Shown here: one piece after another, positions 55,617-64,000 of the stretch
How positions within the stretch are numbered: position 1 is the stretch's first letter
Layout of the letters: each line of letters starts with the position of its first letter
Source of the DNA: Anisus vortex
Taxonomy: Eukaryota > Mollusca > Gastropoda > Planorbidae
Direction of reading: 5' to 3'
Length of the DNA stretch: 64,000 bases
Assembly: GCA_949126835.1 (NCBI GenBank)
Contig: OX421506.1
Location: forward strand, 25,939,301-26,003,300
The notes under the pieces: model-generated
Database searches by the model: none
The model's input: the letters and a program-made list of their open reading frames with translations, nothing else
What the model was told of the DNA's origin: nothing
Position numbers and translations under genes: made by a program

Positions 55617-57185
55617 TATTTTCCTTATAACAATAGTCAGAAGTGTAATATACTGTTAGTTTTATTGAGAGGCGGGGGGGGGGGGGGGGGGGGGGGTAAG
55701 GAATTAAACACATCATCTAACGTAGCCTATATATATATTATAATTTTTTCATTTGCAGTCTTTTCAATGAATAACATAATTTCACCTTTAATTATTTAGT
55801 ATTTAAGTTTAATGCTCAAAATGTAATTCTTTTTTATTAAAAATGTTTATCATACCATTGTTTTAATTAATCAATATTATATTTTGCCGCGATAGTTTAT
55901 TTTAAATAGTAACACAAATGGAGGATATTAGATAATGTTAACACCAAACTATATTTTTTTACTTTTTTTGTTAAACAATGTTTGGAATAATACATTGAAA
56001 ACATTGAAAATCTATATATATAAAAAGATCGTGTTTGTGTCCCCACGGATCCCCATTGGTCGATTTGTGAGTTTGTGTCACTTACTTATTTAGGCCTAGT
56101 CCTATATACTGTCTAATAGCTTTTCACATCTGACATGTGCCATCTCTAGCTAAGTTGTTAACGTAGAGGACTGCTGTGCGGGCGACCCGGGTTCGATTTT
56201 CCAGTTAGACTATGCCTATTTTTTTTACCCGATTTACATTTATTCGTAGACCTTTTTTTCATATCAAACATGTTTGCCGGCCGTAACTCATTGTTAGCTT
56301 GAATGGGTTGAGGGAGGGAGTTTTAAAAAATTGACATAATTTTATAGGAAAGTTTGACAGTTGTTAAAGTTAATTGATTAATTAATTAATTGGTCATTTA
56401 TATAGCGCCTCACTCCATGCTAATAAAAGCATGCTCAGCACGCTCACAAAAACGAAACGACAATAACACTCTAAAATAGTTTTAAACAAGGTTTCGGCCG
56501 ATGGAGGCACGAAACGACAATAACATTTTAAAATAGTTTTAAACACGTTTTTTGCTGATGGATGTGTACTTGATCAACTTAGTTGAAAAGAAAAGTCTTC
56601 AAATTCTTCTTGAATGCCTTTTTTGAGACAGAGTTTTTCAGTGTCTCAGGTAAGCCGTTCCACAGTGAAGGCGCCACAGATTCAAACGAGCGTAAACCAA
56701 TAGGGGAAGGGGTAGAAGAACTAAAAATTTTATTGTAACGTATTTCACGATATTTTAAATTTAAACTTTTCAGTTTTTTAAATACATAACATAATGACAT
56801 AAATGACATATATTTCTGTTGGATTTTAAAGTGACAACTCTAGCCTACATTTTTTTTTCGGGTTTAAAATGAGATTAAGCTGTTTTTTTGTGTGTTTTTT
56901 TGTGTTTATTTTTTTTTTTTTTTTTTTTTTTGGGGGGGAGGGGGGGGATTATCGGGCAAAATCTAGATATTAGACTGCACAAATAAAAATCTGCTTCGAA
57001 TGTTAGAATTTAAAGCCCATGTTATTTATAGTGGAAAAAAAAAAGACAAATACAATTTATTGGACTGGTAAAGACGTATTTTTAAAATTTATGCCCTGTT
57101 GTTTTACATACACATTATGTTAAGGTAAAAGCGTCTGCTCTTTATTACCGATCGAATGATCGGTCACCTGGTACTATATATATAA
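55617..57185. repeat. Right palindrome arm, outer part
   Basis: Reverse complement of about 46,400-48,530, lacking the 0.6-kb LINE of the left arm. Contains long G and T homopolymers (about 55,673-55,696 and 56,908-56,948), a tRNA-like segment (56,140-56,215) and the shared LINE 3' end (56,375-56,760, minus strand). Ends ACCGATCGAATGATCGGTCA then CCTGG. Confidence 0.9.
56375..56760 (-). mobile_element. LINE 3' end (palindrome copy, right)
   Basis: Minus-strand frame contains SSSTPSPIGLRSFESVAPSL then WNGLPETLKNSVSKKAFKKN and a stop at 56,579, followed by the GCGCTATATAAATGACC end and ATTA repeats. Counterpart of 47,440-47,825, with fewer frame breaks. Confidence 0.8.
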
Positions 57186-57424
57186 AAGAGTATTTAAAAT
57201 ATCTGCACACCTTTTTATTTTGTGGATGGCAAATAGCAAATTGTTCAAAAGGCTAATGCCTAAATAATATGTGTGTTACGGTTAATTGGCTGGTTTGTAG
57301 CCTACTTTTAATAAAAGGGCCTTATGCTTATAAAGCAACATATAAACGAATAATAGTTTGCCTCATTAATCAAGTTATAATCCACTTTTAAAATATCCTA
57401 ACAATAGTAAAATGTAAAAGTATC

Positions 57425-57530
57425 ACCCGTCGGACCGAGTTAGTCCCGTTAAGCAGCGACAACAAGTTTCCGTTGCCAGGTCATATTAAGTGATTGTGTG
57501 TGCAGCGCAATACCCATCCGTCTTAGCTTT
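57425..57530 (-). mobile_element. Degenerate SINE 3' part
   Basis: ACCCGTCGGACCGAGTTAGT, AAGCAGCGACAACAAGTTTC and GTGCAGCGCAATACCCATCC are a decayed antisense version of the main SINE 3' half (compare 59,197-59,300). Confidence 0.55.
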
Positions 57531-57999
57531 GTTCCAACTTTTGTCAGCTATCCGTCGGATTAGGATTCAAAGTCATCCTTCAGATCCGCAAAATATGTTA
57601 GCCTTCGTCACAATTCGAACACGAGACCACACTGCTTCCAATAATATTAATAGTTTACTTTGAAAGTTATTTTTTTGAATAGATTAAACACAACAGTTTA
57701 TTATTAGTTGTTGTTTTTTTCTGTTACTTTTGAGATCCATTATATTTTCGGCAATTCTAGTTTAAGAAGCCATGGACATAAAAGCAACAATATTGGCTTT
57801 ACATTGTAGAGACTTGCTTAACAACATAGCCTACTTGATGTATTTTAGTGTTATTCTTCATTAAATAATAAAGCTCTTTGTTCCATTTCTTCAGGGCAGA
57901 CTACACTGCAAAACTTTCTACCCTGCTTAGAAGACTCTTTTTCTAGAGCTGCATAATATAGATCTAAGTATTTTCTTAAGTGTACGTGTGTAATGAAAA
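57531..57999. other. Non-coding stretch, nothing recognised
   Basis: AT-rich sequence with no supported gene or repeat. Confidence 0.5.
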
Positions 58000-58080
58000 T
58001 TAACCCTTACAGTCCCGGGCGCGTATATAGCGGAACTGAAGGCAGCATAGATAGAAGTAGGTCGGTACGGGAAGGGTTAA
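58000..58080 (+). mobile_element. 81-bp TTAA-flanked miniature element, copy 2
   Basis: TTAACCCTTACAGTCCCGGG at the left, GGTCGGTACGGGAAGGGTTAA-type end at the right; identical over 81 bases to the reverse complement of 20,084-20,164. Confidence 0.7.
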
Positions 58081-59190
58081 CTTAATTAGAGATAGCAGAC
58101 GTGTGTGTGTTTGTATAAAATAAAACTTTGTGAGTAGTAAGGTTAGGGTAAGGGAAATAACTTTAAAAATATGCGAGCGATATAAAAATAACCGTTTTGA
58201 CCCCCAGAGTCACTTGTCTACAGAGGTCACCAGATGAACGTCGGGTGACTCTGGGGACGAGAGATCTGACACGGGACAAAACGAGGGAATTCGCTTTGCC
58301 AAGCACTTGTTTACGATCATCTATTTATTCAAAATACGAAATTATAAAAACAAAATAAATAAAGATAAGCCTTGTCGAGACGTCGGGACGTCGGGTAAAT
58401 CTGGTCGACCCACAAACCACAATGATGAGTTTCAGTCTCTTCTTTGGGGCGTGAAGTTGACCATAAACTTTCTAAAAGCAGATTCATTCCCTCCTCCATT
58501 CACGCTATTATTAGTCAGTGCCGAAAGGTGAAAGGCACCTCTACCCACCAACACACAACTTTCACTATACCCCAGACAGGGGACAGAATTGTGTTAAATC
58601 TTTGCTTATTAAATCTTCTTGGTGACTTCTATCCCTTTGGTTTTGTCAAATTGAAATAAAATATCTTCTGTCGTTTCTCCTTAATTTATATTAATATTGT
58701 TATTATAATTTGTACAAAAAGAAGGTGTTTTAATGAGGCCGATGATATGTATAATAAAGCAACCTTGTAAATAACAAATGTAAAAAATGTCCTTGTTGTT
58801 TTTTCTCTCCCTTTGAATTCTTTATATCATAGCAATGTTTTTAATTTGTTCACTCTAAAAATGATATATCTGTTGATATAACTTTTCCTTGTTGTCTTAT
58901 ATCGAATTGATTTTGGTTTTATAACTTATATTACTCTTACCGTCTGAACTCTTGTATTTATGGCTAATAAACTTTATAAAAAAAGAGGTGAGATTTAAAT
59001 GTCAAACTTTGTACTGTGAAAAACCATTTCGACTGCTATTCTGCATCTTACGATTCTACTCTGTTGAATATTTGCCAATCACGCTTTGTATTTATACTTC
59101 AAGTGGACGGTGTTTTAAGATAATGTATTAATATGTAAGCTAGGACTCGTCTATCTATCATTTTATGGTTATATAGTAAACAAAAAAGTA
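58081..59190. other. Unrecognised stretch with a small hairpin
   Basis: CCCCAGAGTCAC (58,202-58,213) and GTGACTCTGGGG (58,245-58,256) form a perfect 12-bp inverted repeat with a 31-bp loop. Small open frames at 58.3-58.7 kb have no recognisable homology and no splice or start support. AATAAAATATC near 58,657 could be a poly-A signal by chance. Confidence 0.4.
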
Positions 59191-59196
59191 ATAAAG

Positions 59197-59462
59197 TAAC
59201 CCGTCGGACCGAATTGGTCCATAGGTCCGATGAAGCAGCGTTCACCACTTTCTGTGGCCACGGCATACTAGATGATTGTGGGGCCAGCACTATGCACAGC
59301 CGCCATTACTTTACCCCAACTAAAGTCAGGTACCCTGGTAGCTGGGTAGACTCAGGGACACCTTCCAGACCAGGGAAAAAATCATAGCCTGCAGCAGGAT
59401 TCGAACCTGGGACCTTCGGTACACCAGCCGAACGCGCTGCCGCATGGCCACCATGCCCATCA
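59197..59462 (-). mobile_element. Full-length tRNA-derived SINE
   Basis: Antisense copy: GTCGGACCGAATTGGTCCAT, CAGCGTTCACCACTTTCTGT, TTTACCCCAACTAAAGTCAG, AGGATTCGAACCTGGGACC (B box) and GCTGCCGCATGGCCACC (A-box region). Confidence 0.9.
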
Positions 59463-59509
59463 TTCTATAATTAACTGTGAGATAATTGCTAGAGAGTCCT
59501 TTTTCTATC

Positions 59510-60450
59510 TTATCTTATACATTATAGACGCTCCTTCTATAAAGAAGATTATTGCGTCCTACGCTCATCCGTGGTCCGAGTCTAGTCTTGCATTTTCATT
59601 AATGTTTTAAATGATGTTAAGTTACTGGTTTTCCTGGTTTGTTCAGGCAACCCATTCCATGCCCGAATGCTACTCGGGAAGAAAGAGTACTTATATGCAT
59701 TTGTTCTCGCATAATGGATAAGGAAAGTGTTTTTGTCTTTATGTTTATCTGAGCTTTGCACTGGCTACCCATCAACAACCGGATCTCATATAAGCTGGCT
59801 TCTCTCTGTTATAAGTGCCTGAATAACTGTGCCCCGGATTACCTTCGCTCTTGTCTGGAGCTCTACACCCAGTCCCGCCCACTTTGTTCGGCTTCTGACG
59901 CGCTTACTCTGCAGATCCCTCGTGTTAGGCTAGTGTCCGCTGGCGAACGTTCATTTTTCTATGCAGGACCGTCCGCTTGGAATCACCTCCCACTACAGCT
60001 TCGCCAGAGCCCTAGCTATGACACCTTCAGGAGCAGGCTGAAGACTCACCTATTTCGTCAGCAGAATTAGCGTACTACTACATATTTCGTTGTCTGTCTG
60101 TATTCTGTATATGTCGTCTGCGCATAGAACTGTCACCAACGGGATATGCGATATATAAGCACCGTTATTATTATTATTATTATTATTATTCGGTTGTATT
60201 TCTAAATTATAGTTTTATGCCTTATGTATTATTACTAGACTACTTTACTCTTTGCCCTTCTGTCCTCTAGTGTTTCTAGGTTTAGTGATTTGACTAATGC
60301 TGTTACTCTTGTTAATTGGGAATATTCACAAGTTATGAACCTTGCAGCTCTTTTTTGAATTTGTTCTAATTTTTTAATGTCTTCTTTAGTTGATGGGTCC
60401 CATACAGATGCTGCATATTCTAGTAAAGGCCTAACTAATGTGAGATAGCT
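59510..60450 (-). mobile_element. CR1-type LINE 3' part, interrupted by another LINE
   Basis: 59,510-59,757 is antisense to the 3' end of the LINE at 24.4-24.7 kb (CTCCTTCTATAAAGAAGATT, CGGGAAGAAAGAGTACTTAT). 60,190-60,450 continues antisense to 24,180-24,430 (minus-strand QIQKRAARF-like and EYAASVWDPSTKE-like sequence). Between them lies a plus-strand LINE 3' end. Sequence is closer to the intact LINE than the copies at 11.3 and 17.3 kb. Confidence 0.87.
59756..60190 (+). mobile_element. LINE 3' end nested in a CR1-type LINE
   Basis: Frame LHWLPINNRISYKLASLCYK, RLVSAGERSFFYAGPSAWNH and RSRLKTHLFRQQN with stop at 60,070, then CGCATAGAACTGTCACCAAC and an ATT repeat ending at about 60,190. Same family as 28,300-28,560. 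Confidence 0.87.
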
Positions 60451-61497
60451 TTAGTAATTCGCTAAGATTTTCTCAATGGAAAATTAGGATTAAAATTGAA
60501 AGTTGTATGCAGCGGAAACCTTTATGTTTCCATGAAAAGCAGAGAGAGAAGAAAGGCTAGAAAAAAAGTTAAAATATTCACGTTAATGGGGTTAACAGAA
60601 GAAACATTAACATCATTATTGTTTTATTAACTTTTCTATTTAATTGATTTCATTAAACATCACAATAAGTAATATTAAAAAATGTAAAGTGATTTACTTT
60701 TTTAAAATGAAATAAAACGATTAAAATATAAAATATTAAGTGTTTTCTTGACAAGCATATATAAAAAAATAAATGAATGTCTTATTTATGTAATGATGTA
60801 CAAGGTGAGAATGAATTTCAATGCCATACTTTTAATACGAGTTCTTATTCCCGTACTTCATTTTCTATAGTAAAAAAAATATATTTAATTTAATTTAAAA
60901 AATACAAATAATGCCAAAAAGAAGGAAACATGATTTATTTAAGCTTTTGTTTTAACTTAAGTATTAGACATAAGCAATTGTAATTTGTATGGGTAAATAA
61001 TATTTAATATTTAATTTCTAAACATTTTATAGAAGTACATTTATGATAAGTAGAAAATATTTTGACCTATATCTTAAATTATGATTACAGGAAGCTCAAA
61101 CCAAATTTAAATATGAAAGTATAGCTTTTACTGTTTACTGTTAATTATAATATAACGGTCATTAACATATAATAAATTATTCTTGTTTTTATTATGTATT
61201 TTGTATAGAATGTATTCATAATATGTATTAGGGCCTCTCTGTAGACTATTTTATAACAATTCATAAAATATAGTATTTAATTTACAGAAAATTAAGATAT
61301 CCTGGCCTTGAATGTAACTTGAGTCGATTCTTCCATTTTATAAGAGTTTAAAATGATATTAATCTATTGGTTCTCATTATTGTTTGTTTTTGTTTTAAGA
61401 CCCATGAGAGCTTATTATTTCTTGATTTGAATTAGGGTTTCCCCAACAAAAATTCTCACAATTTAAACTAGTATGCAGAGTACCCTAACAGTTCCAT
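60451..61497. other. Downstream of the second GIMAP; no gene seen
   Basis: Strongly AT-rich. The part nearest 61,497 matches the flank of the GIMAP pseudogene at 32.5 kb (CCAAATAGTGCTCTAAATGG against CCGAAAAATGCCCTAAAAGG) and is probably 3' untranslated sequence. Confidence 0.5.
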
Positions 61498-62799
61498 TTA
61501 ACCAAATAGTGCTCTAAATGGCCAAGTGACAACGCCAACTAATGTGTCCAAAAATCCTCCATCGTTCTCCTCCTTTGCTTCATTGTATTTTCTCTCTAAT
61601 TCGTCAGTTCTCTTTTTGTTTTCATTCCGTTCTTTTTCATATTTCCGTATTATTTCCATGTCGCGTTCCTCTCTTTCGAGCCTCTTTCGATCTTCCAACT
61701 CTCTCAGCCTTTGCTCCTGTTCTCTTTCAAGGGCTCTGCGATTCTGTTCATCGAGCCGTTCCTGCTTCATTCTGTTCTCGTACTCTTCAATCAAACGTCG
61801 CGTTTCTTCTTCACGAGCCCGCTGCCTTTCAGCCTCCAGCCTCATCCTTTCCTCCTTCTCCTTAGCTACGCGAATTGCAAATCTAATTTCATCTTGAATC
61901 GATTTTTTCAAGGAGTTAACTGTCTCGACAAGCTCGTGAAGCGCTCCGGTTCCCTTGTCTTGTGTCTTGATGCTGTCATACAGTGTTTCTGTGCGAGTTA
62001 AAAGTTCCTCGAGAACAGCATTGCAATTCTCAGGTTCGTTACTGGTTTGAATCACTTGTAGTTTTTGAATGATAAGACTTGTTTCTCTCATTGTCTCATC
62101 GCGAATCATGGGTATTTTGGCTTCTATCATCATACGTTCACGTGCTGTTTTGGCTTTGTCGAAGTTTACATCCTTATAGCGATGTCCCAGGTATGTTAAA
62201 TGATCCACCATTTGAATAAGATCATGTATTTGTCTAACGATTTTCTCTTCATCCTTCGTTCTGTTGTCAAACAGTAATACTCTTTTATTACATTCCATTA
62301 ACAGTTCACGGAAAACACCCTCTTGGTCTTTGCACCAATCTCGAAATGATAACCCAGTCTCCTCTTTCTCTGATTGGAAATTGTCTCCACAAGTCATGAC
62401 AAGGATACAGAAATCTCTCACGAAGTTTTCCCCGAAAACTTTCTTCAAAAAGGCGATCGTGTCCTGGTCTTCTGCAGTGAATCTCCCACCAAACTTAACT
62501 ACCAGCAAGAAGGCGTGGTAGCCCTGTGGATTTGCTGATATGGCGTAGGACATTGCGTCCATGACGAGCTTGGTCGCCTTCTCATTGTCCATTCTGGTGT
62601 CACCAACGCCTGGTCCGTCGACGACTTTAATGACACGATTGTTGAACTGACTCACCTCGTACTGAACCTTTGTCGTAACCGATGAAGTCTTGGACATACT
62701 TTTAAAAGCTTTTCTTCTCAAAATTGCGTTTCCCAAAGCACTTTTTCCATTGCCAGTTTTGCCAATCATTAGTAGATCGATATCACCATTATCACCCAT
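61498..62799 (-). CDS. GIMAP/AIG1-like GTPase with coiled-coil and hydrophobic tail
   Basis: 433 residues from MGDNGDIDLLMIGK. An in-frame upstream Met lies before an acceptor (TTTGTTTATTAG) that ends 7 bp before this ATG, so the shorter start is preferred and a leader intron is likely. AIG1 domain about 5-215: P-loop GKTGNGKSALG (13-23), VVDGPGVGDTR (59-69) with an intact DxxG, LLVVKFGGRFTAEDQDTI, LVMTCGDNFQ and LLFDNRTKDEEKI. Residues about 285-400 are a long charged coiled coil (REREQRLRELEDRKRLER-like). The C-terminus GFLDTLVGVVTWPFRALFG is amphipathic/hydrophobic and may attach to membrane. Family members bind GTP and assemble on membranes. The pseudogene at 32.6 kb is a close paralogue in the same orientation. 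Confidence 0.96.
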   Translation of the reverse strand: MGDNGDIDLLMIGKTGNGKSALGNAILRRKAFKSMSKTSSVTTKVQYEVSQFNNRVIKVVDGPGVGDTRMDNEKATKLVMDAMSYAISANPQGYHAFLLVVKFGGRFTAEDQDTIAFLKKVFGENFVRDFCILVMTCGDNFQSEKEETGLSFRDWCKDQEGVFRELLMECNKRVLLFDNRTKDEEKIVRQIHDLIQMVDHLTYLGHRYKDVNFDKAKTARERMMIEAKIPMIRDETMRETSLIIQKLQVIQTSNEPENCNAVLEELLTRTETLYDSIKTQDKGTGALHELVETVNSLKKSIQDEIRFAIRVAKEKEERMRLEAERQRAREEETRRLIEEYENRMKQERLDEQNRRALEREQEQRLRELEDRKRLEREERDMEIIRKYEKERNENKKRTDELERKYNEAKEENDGGFLDTLVGVVTWPFRALFG

Positions 62800-64000
62800 G
62801 GTTAATCTAATAAACAAAAAAAACACAAAAAAACATTCAATTGTTGCCAGTTAATTATACAAATACACACAAAAGTATACGTATATATATATATATATTG
62901 TTTACTTTGTTTGTGTACCTATATATATATATATATATAAATGTTATTTATATATCAGTTATATAAACTAAGCGTTTTTATAGACATATAATGTACACAA
63001 TATCTCTAGGCCTATTGTGTCAAGGTATTATACCCAATGATTCATTGCGCAAAAAGTCATTCTAGGATTACTGCCCAATGCTTTGAATTGCTTCCTAAGA
63101 CAAACAAAACTAATGATATAATTAAAACAGCTGGAACTACTGTTACGAAACGTAAATTCCCTACATTGTAATGTTAATAAACCAACTAAATCATTTAAGC
63201 GAATTGCGTTTAAACGATATAAAATATTTCTCAGCTCAAGGTTTCCCCCCGGGTTTTTCCTAACCTAATGAGAGCATTATTGTTTTTTTATTAACCTCGA
63301 TAAAAACATGAACTGTTCACGTAAACACAGCGTGTCAAGGTCGTCCGGTCTCTCCTTATTTTGTTAGAGCATTATTGCTTGACATTCTGATCACGCAGTC
63401 AACATGCAGGCTTGATTTAAATATTCGTGTCACTAGGCTGTCTGGTTTTTCCAACGATTGACCCGTAATATATTTCTGCGCGATTCGACACTTTTGGTCA
63501 GTTCTTGGCGTACATTCGATCAGATAACATCTAAGATTCTGAGTCTCTGAGTATCGTTTCTATTTGAGTTGTATTATGGAAAATTTATTATTCTACTATT
63601 AACTACAATGCTATATGTTCATTGAGGATATTCATTACTAATTGGAATATGTGTAGTTCTTGATTGTGTATATAATATTATTTGGATTCCTACTGGATTG
63701 ATGTTGTAAATTAAACCAAATTTATCGTTGCTTTCTACACAACTTGGTTAGCGTCAATATTTCAAAGTTATATACATGTGTGTATGTGTAATATTTATTC
63801 AACTATATTAATAATCTACACTACCACTCGACATCGAGGTTCTTGCTGTATAATATGAGCCACATAAATAATTATACATGAAGTAAATCAACTGAAAACT
63901 CTAAAACTACGCTATGTGAATTGCCAGGGGATTATAAGAACCAGGAATACTCTAGACAACTACAAATAAACTTCAGAATAATATAATAAGATCTTCACTA
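62800..64000. other. Upstream region of the second GIMAP gene
   Basis: TA microsatellites at 62,883-62,938. CCCAATGCTTTGAATTGCTT near 63,078 matches the pseudogene flank at 34,125. No exon beyond the predicted leader acceptor is recognised. Confidence 0.5.

Noticed and set aside
61526..62001. Plus-strand serine-rich frames opposite the second GIMAP gene
   Set aside because: Antisense shadows of the GIMAP coiled-coil region.

Overview
The window is animal (eukaryotic) genomic DNA: AT-rich, with spliced genes, homopolymers, microsatellites and minisatellites, tRNA-derived SINEs and several classes of non-LTR, LTR and DNA transposon. AIG1/GIMAP-type GTPases, a Methuselah-like receptor with repeated cysteine modules and the mix of LINEs suggest a mollusc, most likely a heterobranch snail of the Biomphalaria/Bulinus type. 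The species is an inference. Nothing prokaryotic was seen.

Layout. 0-15.5 kb is repeat debris: a hAT-like end, decayed LINE reverse-transcriptase pieces, SINEs, a short antisense GIMAP relic near 4.1 kb, and a minisatellite-rich stretch (5.9-12.6 kb). A nearly full-length Rex1/Babar-like LINE (6.2-9.3 kb) has split one of those arrays. 15.6-28.8 kb holds the main spliced gene, a nine-exon Methuselah-like seven-transmembrane receptor reconstructed as one 915-residue frame. Its intron 5 contains an intact CR1-type LINE with an N-terminal 2A ribosome-skipping motif and a PHD finger. Its other introns hold SINE, LINE, MITE and microsatellite material. 28.9-31.4 kb has solo-LTR candidates.

32.6-33.8 kb is a GIMAP pseudogene (minus strand). 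35.4-38.5 kb is a hAT element with a perfect 8-bp target duplication, whose transposase is split by younger insertions. 40.5-41.8 kb is an intact GIMAP-like gene (plus strand), and 61.5-62.8 kb is a second intact one (minus strand), paralogous to the pseudogene.

46.4-57.2 kb is a giant imperfect palindrome with arms of about 3.1 kb. Its right arm is interrupted by a young 5-kb LTR element (50,558-55,611) encoding a SCAN-like Gag, a protease and a partial integrase, with no reverse transcriptase. Its left arm carries a private LINE 3' end.

How the genes fit together. The cellular genes are the receptor (cell surface, ligand unknown) and a small dispersed GIMAP family: two intact genes, one pseudogene and one relic. 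GIMAP proteins are immune-associated GTPases in other animals, and the family here appears to have grown by local duplication in a transposon-rich region. Everything else is mobile or repetitive DNA. Exon boundaries were read by eye from GT/AG signals and frame continuity; no alignment or database search was run.
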